A DNA stretch of 52,203 nucleotides, taken from the NCBI RefSeq assembly GCF_012844305.1, contig NZ_JABANE010000062.1, forward strand, positions 1 through 52,203, written 5' to 3'. This DNA comes from Flammeovirga aprica JL-4. Lineage in GTDB: Bacteria; Bacteroidota; Bacteroidia; Cytophagales; Flammeovirgaceae. Positions 34,911 through 43,984 of this stretch are shown here, in pieces; the first letter of the stretch is position 1; the number at the start of each line of letters is the position of its first letter. Under the pieces are notes generated by a model that had not been told where the DNA came from, did no database searches, and was given only the letters and a program-made list of their open reading frames with translations. The position numbers and the translations under genes were made by a program.

Positions 34911-36464
34911 TTATTTCAAAATCAACTCTTGAGTCTTACTAAACTCTCCTCTTTTCTGTACAAACTCACCTAATAACTGTTTTACAAGGTCAGGGTTTTG
35001 AGGTGCAATATTATTTTGCTGGAAAGGATCTTCCTTAAGGTTGAATAACTGAATCTCATCATGGTTACCCAATTCGATATTTACTTTTTTGTTCAGCTTA
35101 GCACCTTTGTAAGCAGGGATAAGTACAAAATCACCTTTACGGTAAGAAGTTCTAGTTGTAGCTTCTAAGATAATAGACTTTCTGCCTTCAGTGCTTTCAC
35201 CTAATAAAGCTGAAAGTACATCTTGAGAATCATTAGTTCTTTCTTCGCTACCTACAAGAGCAGCTAATGAATTGAATAAATCCAATTGACTTACCAAAGC
35301 ATTTGACTTGCCTCCTTTGATTTTACCTTTCCAGTAAGTGATAAATGGCACGTGAGTACCCGCGTCATATAAAGAGTATTTTCCACCTCTTAAACCACCA
35401 CTTGGGCTGTGATCACCTAATAATTCAACGGCATCATCATTATAGCCATCATTCAATACAGGACCATTGTCAGAAGAGAAAATGATCATTGTATTTTCCT
35501 CAATACCCGCTTCACGAAGTGTTTTCAATAACTCACCAACACACCAATCTGCCTCTAAAATTACGTCACCTCTTGGCCCTTTACCTGATTTACCTACAAA
35601 ACGAGGGTGTGGCGTTCTTGGCACGTGAGGTTGTTGCATTGTATAGGTTAAAAAGAAAGGCTTTTCCTCTTGAGCCTTTTCTTTAATGTAAGTTTTTACT
35701 TCAGCAAGGAAATGGTCCGCCATATCTACATCGCTCCATAATGCGGCTTTACCACCTTTCATGTAGCCGATTCTTGGAATTCCATTTACTACAGCTTGAT
35801 TGTGCCCGTGATGCCATTCCATCGTCAATAGCTCAGGATTGTCGATAGCATTTGGTTCTCCTTCAAATTTCTCTTTGTAGTTCACCTCGATAGGATCGTT
35901 CTTATCAAGATTTACTACATCACCATCTTTGATGTACACTGTAGGTACACGGTCTTGCGTTGCTGCCATGATGTAAGAGTAATCAAAACCAACTTCATTT
36001 GGACCTGGAGCAATGTGCTCATTCCAGTTTTTGTCTGCTGCACCAAGACCTAAATGCCACTTACCAATGATAGCCGTATTGTAGCCAGAAGCTTTCAACA
36101 TTTTAGGTACAGTAGGTTGTTTTGTATCGATAATAAGCGGTGCTGTACCCGGTAAAATTTTAAGATTATTTCTCCAAGGATAAACGCCTGTTAAAGCAGC
36201 ATATCTCGAAGGAGTACAAGTTGCCGATGAAGCGTATCCATTCGAAAAGTTGATACCGTTGTTGGCTAAATAATCAATGTTAGGAGTAGTAAACCCTTTC
36301 GCACCATTGGCACTGAAATCACCGTATCCTAAGTCATCAAGATACACAAAAATGATGTTCGGTTTCGAGTCTTTTTGCGTTTCGTTGTTGGCCGTAGTTT
36401 GCTTCTGACATCCGATCAATGCCAGCAAACTTAAAATAGTAATAAATAAACTGAATCTTCTCAT
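34911..36464 (-). CDS. S1 family sulfatase, lipoprotein
   Basis: This 517-residue lipoprotein has signal LLALIGC (Cys19), so unlike the other sulfatases here it is membrane-anchored. Motifs: IIFVYLDDLGYGDFSANG (Asp43/Asp44), CTPSRYAALTGVYPWR (formylglycine Cys83), GKWHLGLG, MQQPHVPRTPHPRF, and IFSSDNGPVLNDGYND. An insert of about 60 residues (GDVVNLDKNDPIEVNY and after) is common in a group of marine galactan/arylsulfatases, but I do not assign the subfamily. It is monocistronic, divergent from the YARHG gene. A sulfated galactan substrate is inferred from the locus. Confidence 0.92.
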   Translation of the reverse strand: MRRFSLFITILSLLALIGCQKQTTANNETQKDSKPNIIFVYLDDLGYGDFSANGAKGFTTPNIDYLANNGINFSNGYASSATCTPSRYAALTGVYPWRNNLKILPGTAPLIIDTKQPTVPKMLKASGYNTAIIGKWHLGLGAADKNWNEHIAPGPNEVGFDYSYIMAATQDRVPTVYIKDGDVVNLDKNDPIEVNYKEKFEGEPNAIDNPELLTMEWHHGHNQAVVNGIPRIGYMKGGKAALWSDVDMADHFLAEVKTYIKEKAQEEKPFFLTYTMQQPHVPRTPHPRFVGKSGKGPRGDVILEADWCVGELLKTLREAGIEENTMIIFSSDNGPVLNDGYNDDAVELLGDHSPSGGLRGGKYSLYDAGTHVPFITYWKGKIKGGKSNALVSQLDLFNSLAALVGSEERTNDSQDVLSALLGESTEGRKSIILEATTRTSYRKGDFVLIPAYKGAKLNKKVNIELGNHDEIQLFNLKEDPFQQNNIAPQNPDLVKQLLGEFVQKRGEFSKTQELILK

Positions 36465-37121
36465 TTCAAAATATAAAAAAGTAATGTTCTCATTTGATAG
36501 GAGCAGAGATTTTTAGGTCTCATTTTTCTCTTACCCCTAACTTACCATATCCAAAGAATTAGTGATTACATAAATAGTTCAAAAAATAGCACATCATGGA
36601 AATGTATTATTATGCTACTTCATTGATATAAAATTTGACCTTCTTTTCACTTTTATCCCATTCAAAGTTAATTTATATATCAAGAATTCAACAGGTGTAT
36701 TTTGATATTTACATAGCCATTTTATGCAAATTTCAGCATAAATGTGACTAAAAGTACTACAAAATTGATCTGTCAAGCTATAAACATGAATGTGTACCCA
36801 AGTTCTTTTTCGTGAATATAGATTTGCATTATGAAACAGGATGTGTTTATCAATACAGAAAATGTCTGTCTCAATCAAAAGCAAGAATAATCCAAATCAG
36901 CAATCTAAAAGTATTAAGAATAATGAGTGGAATTATATTATTAATTAGCGTTTATTTGGCGATTTAGCCAATCGGTTTTTTTAAGCATATGAACTGAAAT
37001 CCTCATTTTACTACTTTCGTGTTTAATGTCGTATCTCCAAAATGTTTAGTAAATTTAGGCTAAGAACTTTTTTCCATGATTTCTATTTTATTGTACCTTA
37101 TTCTGACTTTTTTTTTCTAAA
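36465..37121. other. Divergent intergenic region, sulfatase / YARHG gene
   Basis: About 650 AT-rich bases. An open frame on the minus strand (36615-36884) has biased, cysteine- and isoleucine-rich text with no domain and is not supported as a gene. I see no strong palindrome, terminator or repeat. The promoters of both flanking genes should lie here. Confidence 0.4.
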
Positions 37122-37847
37122 ATGATGATATTAAAAATAAAAAACACTGTTCCTCTACTTTGCTCCCTTATTGCTTTCCTCTCATTACATTTGAAGGCAC
37201 AGACCATTGGCGGTGTGGAAGAAATTGATGACAATAAAGTTACAGAGTGGAATGCCTCAAGTGAATCAGAATATCAAGGCATATATAGTTTAGGGTATTC
37301 TGAGTGGGAATATTCTTTAGTGATTTTGGTAGATGGAAATGATGTAGTGGCGCAAATTAAAAAGGGAGGATGGAGTGAACAGAATCCTCCGGATTGGGTG
37401 ATAACTTATGAAACGCTCACTTATACACATATCAAAGGAAATATGTTTTTCGCGGATGAGTTTAATGGTCAGTTTGCTATTTATGATGAGGGAACAGATA
37501 GAGTTGAAGGCTTTAAAAGGCTGGATTCATTAAAAATACACAAAGATTATGAGTTTGGAAGTCGGTCGGGAAAATTGGAGGATTATTTTTCAGGGCAATA
37601 TCCCCAAGCTTCTACTAAAAAACTAACGGATGATGATCTATGGGATCTTTCTGCGGCGGAATTAAAGATCATGAGAAATGAAATTTTTGCAAGGTATGGC
37701 TATAAGTTTATTGAAGGTGGAAAAATGGATCAGCATTTCAGAGCTCAAAAATGGTACAAACCCCAACATAAATCTGTCGATAAATGGCTCACTGAATTTG
37801 AAAAAATGAACATTAAATTGATTAAATTACATGAAGGGAATCGATAA
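37122..37847 (+). CDS. Secreted YARHG-domain protein
   Basis: This 241-residue protein has a signal peptide cut after HLKAQ. The N-terminal half (about 25-150) is a beta-rich domain of unknown family. The C-terminal part shows the YARHG signature DLSAAELKIMRNEIFARYGYKF followed by FRAQKWYKPQHKSVDKWLTEFEKMNI. YARHG domains are extracellular, found in many bacteria, and thought to act in the envelope or peptidoglycan region; their function is not established. It is isolated between a sulfatase and GH86, and nothing ties it to galactan use beyond position. Confidence 0.85.
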   Translation: MMILKIKNTVPLLCSLIAFLSLHLKAQTIGGVEEIDDNKVTEWNASSESEYQGIYSLGYSEWEYSLVILVDGNDVVAQIKKGGWSEQNPPDWVITYETLTYTHIKGNMFFADEFNGQFAIYDEGTDRVEGFKRLDSLKIHKDYEFGSRSGKLEDYFSGQYPQASTKKLTDDDLWDLSAAELKIMRNEIFARYGYKFIEGGKMDQHFRAQKWYKPQHKSVDKWLTEFEKMNIKLIKLHEGNR

Positions 37848-37904
37848 GTATTCTTTCGCATTTGTAAAGTGTAATTTAAAATAGTCACTTAAGTTAGGAA
37901 GACT

Positions 37905-37956
37905 AAAAAAACAGGTCCAGCTCTGAATTTGATCTTAAGAACTGAACCTGTTTTTT
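37905..37956. terminator. Bidirectional terminator between YARHG and GH86 genes
   Basis: AAAAAACAGGTCCAG and CTGAACCTGTTTTTT form a stem with a 20-nt loop and A/T runs on both sides, serving the convergent genes at 37847 and 37977. Confidence 0.85.
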
Positions 37957-37976
37957 AAAAGCAAATCTTCACTACA

Positions 37977-40874
37977 TTATTGAAGTATAACTTTCTTAGT
38001 AAACTGTTGTGTAGGAGTTGTAATATTAATGATATAAACTCCATTCATCAGACCGTTCACATCAATACTATGTTGATTGTTGGTAAACGTATCCACTTTA
38101 ACGGTTCTACCTTGTAAGTCGATAATTTCAACTTTAACGGTATTTCCATCTGCATTAGGTATTTTGATGAAAACCTTATCATTTGTTACAGGATTTGGAT
38201 ACACCATCACACTGCTTGCCACATCAATCCCTGATTTTCTACTGCTAGAAGTGGAAGATTGCCATGCCGCCCAGCTATTAAAATTATAACCGCCGCTGAC
38301 AGTTTCCCAACGTATCACATGTTGGCCGGCAGTTAAAGCGATATTACGGATATGCATCGTTTGGAATGTTTGCCAATTACCAGTGTTAGGAACACTCAAA
38401 TCACCTGTAACCGCTACACCATCAACCATCAATTTGAATTTGCCATTCGCAGAATTACTTGCTACCCTTGGGAAGAAATCATAATTGTCAGTAACACCGA
38501 CATTTACAGTATATTCTAACCATTCTGTAGCATCAATCCAGCCTACATTATAACCTCCTCCAGTATCACTGCAAGTTTCAATATCTACACCATCAGTTCT
38601 GTACTGACCACCTTGGTTATTGGTATTGCTATCATGGTAAGCTACACCTTCACCGCCAGTATCATAATTTTCAGCTTCAACTTTACCAGGAAGGCTATGA
38701 GGTGTTCCTCCATAAGCTTCTTGTACCACGGCAGGGATCACACTAAGGTTGTTTTTTTGATCCGTATCGATATTTGATGTCCAATTTGTACCTACAGGTC
38801 GAATGCTCGCTTTTACAATATAACCGCTTCCAGTAGCAGGGGCGTTGTTAAGACTTAACGTCAATGTTTCAGTTCTGCTTCCTGCATTTACCGTTTTCAC
38901 CGCTTGGCCTAACCAAGATGTAGACGACCAGAATTCAGCTACAATATCTCTTGTAGTATTGGCTGTGTAAGATAGACTTACATTCACTTGTGTATCACTC
39001 TCGATAGTGGAAGTTGGGCTTACAATACTAACAGCTTCATTTTCAATTACTGCTTGATCATATTTTTTAACTTCTAAAATCATTGAGCTGATATGTCCAC
39101 CACCATCCGGGAAAGTTACAGTTACGGTATTTGTAGCTTGTAAAAGACTGATATCGAAAGGAATTTCAATCACCCCAAAGAAATCACTTCGGTTGGCTTG
39201 ATCAGATCCCTTCCAGTTGTTAGGAACAGTAACCGTTGTGCCATTAATTTTAACGACTGGCTTCTTAGATCGGTCATGCTTTCTCCCAATTCCCATTTGT
39301 AAAGAAGCGAGGCCGGTTCCTGTATCAACATTATAAAAATTAAAACTTACAGCACTATTTGCATTAATAGCTTGTAGGTGCTTGCTTGTATAATATTTTC
39401 TGTCACGGATAGCATTATCAAAACTGATCGCATTAGAGAATTGATATTCCAAAACTACTGTCTCACCCGGAATTAGAGTTAGAGAACCGGGAGTAGCACC
39501 AGAAGATGAAATATTCATAATTGGAGCCGAATTATCATAAATTTTCAATGACTTAGTCGTCACATTTTGCAAACCGCCTAGACCGCTCACAAAATCAAGC
39601 GTTACATTTTGGTTTGCATCATCCAAATTATTTAATGCAACATACAACATATTACCATCAGCAAAACCTTGTACCTGCACATCCGGGTTGTCAGTCGTTA
39701 CGTGCACTCTTTTTCCCTTTACATTCTTCCATAATTCAAAGAAGTGAATTTTTGGTGCATATTTCCATCCTGCCACAGTCGGTTGGCCTATGTTAGTAGG
39801 GATAAATAACGCGGCGCCATAAGGCTGATAATTATTCGCCGCAGTAAGGTGCCAAGTCGACTTGTCAGTGATAAACGGAATAGAGATTTCAATTTTATTC
39901 TCTCTATCTAGAAGATTGAAAAGCATATGGTTGATACCTCTCACCGTTTGAATACTTTCAATGTCTGAGTAGTTATCACCATAACCGCTTGCAATGGCAC
40001 CGTATTCTGTAATGGCATGCGGTTTTACAGTACCCCATTTTGTATGAGAATAAGTTTCAATCAAATCCAGAATAGCTTCTGAATTACTGCCGGAACGTTT
40101 GTTGTTTTGTCCCGTTACGTTTACGCCATCATAAAGGTGAGTAGAGAATGCATCCATATCCGCACCGGCTACATCCATAAACATTTTCATGTTTTCATCC
40201 CAATGAGCAAAATCGTTGATTTCCAAAGAAGGCCATGCGGCAGAATAACCAATCACTTTCATGTTACCCAAAGCAGGAGTATCATGAATTTTCTTACCAA
40301 TAGCAGCATAAACCTCTGCCATTTGTAATTTGATACGATCTTCTTCTGCCAAGTTCCATCCACCAGAATAGTAGTCTTTGGCATGAACAAAAGGCTCATT
40401 CATGGGCTCAAAATACTCTGGCCTTTCGCTGTCGCTGACAAAGTCTTTGTAATATTCTGCCGCCCAATTGCCCGCTGCTGTAGGGTTCAAGCCATCCTTA
40501 AAGATGTTATAAGGATGTTCTGTACCTACAAAACGGGTGACATTTTTGAGATTATCATTCCCTGTTTTACCCGCAGGGTAGGTGCCAACAGCATTACCCT
40601 TACTTTTTGAATAAGAAAAAGGCCCCCAAAAACCTCGGCTTGGAAAAGCGTTGTAATCACTATAGAATTGATTCAATTCAGTGTCACGCCAATTGGAGTG
40701 AAGATTGAAGAATTTGTTTCGTTCAAGGTTCGAAACGCCACCGATATACCTTTGTACTTTGTGGTTGATACTTGCGGTAGTTTGTGCGGTTACTTCATTG
40801 ACTAGCAGGCTTAAAAGTGTAGCTGCTATTAGTGTTGTAAAAAAAACTGGTTGTCTAAAATAATGTTTAATCAT
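37977..40874 (-). CDS. GH86 beta-agarase/beta-porphyranase with CBM6 and T9SS tail
   Basis: This 965-residue protein has a signal peptide cut after NEVTA. The GH86 TIM barrel (about 35-400) shows YIGGVSNLERNKFFNLHS, FEPMNEPFVHA (acid/base Glu160) and HAITEYGAIAS (nucleophile Glu290), followed by two beta-sandwich domains. A CBM6 lies at about 720-860 (PGKVEAENYDTGGEGVAYHD ... WIDATEWLEYTVNV). The last 75 residues are a type A T9SS sorting domain (VYPNPVTNDKVFIKI ... GLMNGVYIINI), so it is secreted across the outer membrane. GH86 enzymes cut agarose or porphyran endolytically; which one is not decidable here. Divergent from GH16, sharing a 276-bp promoter region. Confidence 0.95.
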   Translation of the reverse strand: MIKHYFRQPVFFTTLIAATLLSLLVNEVTAQTTASINHKVQRYIGGVSNLERNKFFNLHSNWRDTELNQFYSDYNAFPSRGFWGPFSYSKSKGNAVGTYPAGKTGNDNLKNVTRFVGTEHPYNIFKDGLNPTAAGNWAAEYYKDFVSDSERPEYFEPMNEPFVHAKDYYSGGWNLAEEDRIKLQMAEVYAAIGKKIHDTPALGNMKVIGYSAAWPSLEINDFAHWDENMKMFMDVAGADMDAFSTHLYDGVNVTGQNNKRSGSNSEAILDLIETYSHTKWGTVKPHAITEYGAIASGYGDNYSDIESIQTVRGINHMLFNLLDRENKIEISIPFITDKSTWHLTAANNYQPYGAALFIPTNIGQPTVAGWKYAPKIHFFELWKNVKGKRVHVTTDNPDVQVQGFADGNMLYVALNNLDDANQNVTLDFVSGLGGLQNVTTKSLKIYDNSAPIMNISSSGATPGSLTLIPGETVVLEYQFSNAISFDNAIRDRKYYTSKHLQAINANSAVSFNFYNVDTGTGLASLQMGIGRKHDRSKKPVVKINGTTVTVPNNWKGSDQANRSDFFGVIEIPFDISLLQATNTVTVTFPDGGGHISSMILEVKKYDQAVIENEAVSIVSPTSTIESDTQVNVSLSYTANTTRDIVAEFWSSTSWLGQAVKTVNAGSRTETLTLSLNNAPATGSGYIVKASIRPVGTNWTSNIDTDQKNNLSVIPAVVQEAYGGTPHSLPGKVEAENYDTGGEGVAYHDSNTNNQGGQYRTDGVDIETCSDTGGGYNVGWIDATEWLEYTVNVGVTDNYDFFPRVASNSANGKFKLMVDGVAVTGDLSVPNTGNWQTFQTMHIRNIALTAGQHVIRWETVSGGYNFNSWAAWQSSTSSSRKSGIDVASSVMVYPNPVTNDKVFIKIPNADGNTVKVEIIDLQGRTVKVDTFTNNQHSIDVNGLMNGVYIINITTPTQQFTKKVILQ

Positions 40875-40987
40875 AAGAATTTAATTGGTAGTATAAGTAA
40901 TACAGATAGGTGTCATCTGCCTTCATTTTCAAACCCAATCTACTTTGACAATTGAAGAATGAGGTTCAAAAAAAATTAGAAATAAGT

Positions 40988-41053
40988 GGGGGGAATTTTT
41001 TATTTGTTAATTGTACACTAATTGAAAATTTTTAAAATGGAAAAATTACCCCC
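40988..41053. promoter_or_regulatory. Inverted repeat in the GH86/GH16 divergent promoter
   Basis: GGGGGGAATTTTT (40988-41000) and AAAAATTACCCCC (41041-41053) are inverted copies differing by one base, 40 bases apart, in the gap between the divergent GH86 (start 40874) and GH16 (start 41151). A regulator binding both halves could control both genes. It could alternatively form a long hairpin, but the lack of a gene end nearby argues against a terminator. Confidence 0.45.
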
Positions 41054-41150
41054 TCAAGTTGGCGGAGTTTTTTGCTCTAAAACTGACAAAAGCCCTCTAA
41101 ATTGCCTCAGAAATGAATGATAAACTTTACTTCAAAAAAACATCATACTT

Positions 41151-42041
41151 ATGAAATCTAAATTCTTACTGATAGGTATAATTATTTTATCTTTTTCAAT
41201 CAAGATGCTTCAAGCACAGAATTTGACAATCCCACCCAAAAATTATGTCGATTCGGTGGATGTCAGTTTAACGGCAGAGAGAGTCAATAATAAATTTCCA
41301 TTATCGGATCAAACCAACAACGGAGAATGGAAATTGCTGAAAAAATATTCTGACGAGTTTGAAAAGGGAAAGATCAATGAAAAAATATGGTACCCGAATA
41401 ACCCGAAATGGAAGGGTAGAAAACCAACGTATTTTCATGGATCAAATGTAACGTTTGAGAACGGTGAAGCTGTGTTCAGAGTCAACAAACACGGAAAGGA
41501 TGAACTGCCAGACGGTTATACTCACACGGCAGGTTTTATTAAAAGTAAAAACAAATTCCTTTATGGCTATTTTGAAGCTGAAATGAAATTAATGGATGCA
41601 CCGTGGGTTTCTGGCTTTTGGATGACGAATGTCAGTAAAGATTGGTGGACAGAAATCGATATTTGTGAAAACGCTCCTGGATTACATTACAATAGCAATG
41701 ATTTGAATTCAAATATTCACGTTTTCAGAGCACCTGAAGATCAGGGAAATGTGAAAGAGCATTTTTCAAGAACTAAAAAATATTACATACCGGTAGAACT
41801 TCAGAAAGGATATCATGTATGGGGTTTGGAATGGACAGAAGAATACATCAGATTCTATATTGATGGTATTTTATTTAGAGAAGCCAAAAATACACATTGG
41901 CATCAACCGTTAGAAGTGAATTTTAATAATGAATCTAACAAATGGTTTGGGGCACTTCCTGATGATAACCGATTGGATGGAGAATTTCATGTGAAGTACT
42001 TCAGAGTTTGGGAGAAAAAGAATGCTTCAAATGGCAAATAA
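41151..42041 (+). CDS. GH16 beta-agarase/beta-porphyranase-like endo-hydrolase
   Basis: This 296-residue protein has a signal peptide cut near LQAQN. It is a single jelly-roll domain with AGFIKSKNKFLYGYFEAEMK, the catalytic ExDxxE motif in WWTEIDICENAPG (Glu168, Asp170, Glu173), WGLEWTEEYIRFYIDG, and YFRVWEK at the end. The ExDxxE (beta-bulge) form fits agarase, porphyranase and kappa-carrageenase branches rather than laminarinase subfamilies with other inserts. With GH86 and GH2 around it, agar/porphyran is favoured. No CBM or T9SS tail, so it is probably periplasmic or anchored otherwise. It is 11 bases upstream of the DUF5060 gene, same transcript. Confidence 0.92.
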   Translation: MKSKFLLIGIIILSFSIKMLQAQNLTIPPKNYVDSVDVSLTAERVNNKFPLSDQTNNGEWKLLKKYSDEFEKGKINEKIWYPNNPKWKGRKPTYFHGSNVTFENGEAVFRVNKHGKDELPDGYTHTAGFIKSKNKFLYGYFEAEMKLMDAPWVSGFWMTNVSKDWWTEIDICENAPGLHYNSNDLNSNIHVFRAPEDQGNVKEHFSRTKKYYIPVELQKGYHVWGLEWTEEYIRFYIDGILFREAKNTHWHQPLEVNFNNESNKWFGALPDDNRLDGEFHVKYFRVWEKKNASNGK

Positions 42042-42052
42042 ACCTATATCAA

Positions 42053-43828
42053 ATGAAACTAAAACTAATTTTACTAATCTGTAGTTTGTTTTTACAACAA
42101 CTGCACGCTCAAGAAATAACAGGTGAACTAAAAGAATGGCATACCGTCACACTAACTTTTGACGGACCGGAAACTTACGAACAAGATCCTATAAACCCTT
42201 TTCTTGATTATCGATTGGACGTCACTTTTACCAACGGACAAGAAAAGTTCGTAATTCCTGGCTTTTACGCAGCAGATGGAAATGCGGCTGAAACAAGTGC
42301 AGACAAAGGAAATAAATGGAAAGTCCGTTTTGCACCAAATACAACAGGAACTTGGACGTATAAAACCTCTTTTGTAAAAGGTAAAAATATTGCGGTAGCA
42401 GAAAATAGTGCTGATGGCGTAAAACTATCCCCTGACGGAACTTCAGGAACTTTTGAGGTGACTGCTTCTGATAAATCAGGTTTGGACTTGAGAGGTAAAG
42501 GTAGATTAAAGCCTACGGATACCCATTATCTTCAGTTTGAAGGAAATAAAGAATATTACATTAAAGGCGGGGCGAACAGTCCGGAAGACTTACTAGGTTA
42601 TCATGAATTTGATGGAACACCTAAAAAGCACAAGTTTGAAAAGCATATTCCAGAATGGAAAGAAGGGGATCCTACATGGCAAAATGGTAAAGGCAAAGGG
42701 ATTGTAGGTGGTATGAACTACCTTTCTTCTACGGGTATTAATGCGGTTTATTTCCTTACAATGAATGTAATGGGTGACGGTAAAAACGTTTGGCCTTGGA
42801 CTGAAGAACATGAGCGTTACCGTTTCGATGTAAGTAAGCTAGAGCAATGGGAATTACTTTTTTCTCATATGGATAAAGTGGGTTTGGTAAAACATGTGAT
42901 CACTCAGGAAACGGAAAATGAAAACCTTTTGGACATTGGTTACACAGGGATTCAAAGAAAGTTATATTACAGAGAATTAGTGGCCCGTTTTGCACATCAC
43001 CCAGGTATTATTTGGAATATGGGAGAGGAAAGTGGTATTACAACTTGGTCTCCGGTAGGGCAAACTACCAAAATGAGAATTGCCATGATTGAATATATGA
43101 AGGCATTGGAACCTTATGGTAACATGGTGGCTATTCATACTTTACCGAATAAAAAAGATCATGAAAATACGGTGAAACCTCTACTAGGCAATAAATCGCT
43201 GGATGGTATCTCATTTCAAATCCACGACCTTCATCATACTTATGAAACCACATTACATTGGAGAAATGAATCAGAAAAGGCAGGGAAGAAATGGGTAATT
43301 TGGTTAGATGAAATAGGTCCAGCAAAAGCGGGTGTTTTACCAGATGATTATCCTGGACAGCAAGATACGGTAAGAAAAGATGTGATTTGGGCTAACCTAA
43401 TGGCAGGGGGAGCAGGAGTTGAACATTACTTTGGCTACAAATACCCTCACAATGATTTGAACTGTGAGGATTGGCATACAAGAGATCGTATTTGGAAAAT
43501 GACCTATGTGGCTACTGATTTCTTCCAGAAATACCTTCCTTTCACTACAATGAAAGCAGACAATACTTTAGCCGATGTAAAAGACAGCTATACGTTTGCA
43601 AAAGAAGGCGATACGTATTGTATTTATCTTAAAGAAGGAGGACAGCCAACACTTAATTTAGAAGGACACTCAGGTAAGTTCAGTGTACATTGGTACAATC
43701 CAAGAAGCGGAGGAAACTTGATTAAAACCAAAATCAAAACAGTCAATGCAGGCGAGAAGGTAGCATTAGGCCCTTCACCAACACTGAATGAAGATTGGGT
43801 AGTTTTAGTTCGAAAATTAAAATCATAG
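42053..43828 (+). CDS. DUF5060 plus TIM-barrel putative glycoside hydrolase
   Basis: This 591-residue protein starts at ATG 42053 (MKLKLILLICSLFL), with the signal cut after QLHAQ. Order: DUF5060 beta-sandwich (about 22-105, WHTVTLTFDGPETYE ... KVRFAPNTTGTWTYKTSF); a TIM barrel of the DUF4038/GH140-like type (about 150-470) with KYYIKGGANSPEDLLGY, TGINAVYFLTMNVMGDG, IWNMGEESG (Glu325/Glu326) and WVIWLDEIGPAKAG (Glu420), the two candidate catalytic acids; and a C-terminal beta-domain (SGKFSVHWYNPRSGG). The substrate is unknown. Direct linkage to GH16 and a shared promoter with GH86 suggest it attacks a galactan oligosaccharide. I know no assigned activity for a protein of this type in agar/porphyran loci. 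Confidence 0.85.
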   Translation: MKLKLILLICSLFLQQLHAQEITGELKEWHTVTLTFDGPETYEQDPINPFLDYRLDVTFTNGQEKFVIPGFYAADGNAAETSADKGNKWKVRFAPNTTGTWTYKTSFVKGKNIAVAENSADGVKLSPDGTSGTFEVTASDKSGLDLRGKGRLKPTDTHYLQFEGNKEYYIKGGANSPEDLLGYHEFDGTPKKHKFEKHIPEWKEGDPTWQNGKGKGIVGGMNYLSSTGINAVYFLTMNVMGDGKNVWPWTEEHERYRFDVSKLEQWELLFSHMDKVGLVKHVITQETENENLLDIGYTGIQRKLYYRELVARFAHHPGIIWNMGEESGITTWSPVGQTTKMRIAMIEYMKALEPYGNMVAIHTLPNKKDHENTVKPLLGNKSLDGISFQIHDLHHTYETTLHWRNESEKAGKKWVIWLDEIGPAKAGVLPDDYPGQQDTVRKDVIWANLMAGGAGVEHYFGYKYPHNDLNCEDWHTRDRIWKMTYVATDFFQKYLPFTTMKADNTLADVKDSYTFAKEGDTYCIYLKEGGQPTLNLEGHSGKFSVHWYNPRSGGNLIKTKIKTVNAGEKVALGPSPTLNEDWVVLVRKLKS

Positions 43829-43922
43829 TCTCTTCCTTACCATTGATCAAGGGGGCTTTGTATTTGTAGTAGCTTAGCCTGCTACGCAAATGATACTAGC
43901 TCGTACTTAAAGAAACGTGCAC

Positions 43923-43963
43923 AAAAAAACAGCCTTTCAAACTAAAAATCTGAAAGGCTGTTT
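43923..43963. terminator. Bidirectional terminator at the end of the galactan locus
   Basis: AAACAGCCTTTCA and TGAAAGGCTGTTT form a 13-bp stem with A-run and T-run flanks, between the convergent genes ending at 43828 and 43985. Confidence 0.88.
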
Positions 43964-43984
43964 CTATTTATAAGATCAAATGAT

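Noticed and set aside
36615..36884. Open frame of 89 residues, minus strand, in the divergent gap
   Set aside because: Ile/Cys-rich text without domain or coding features.
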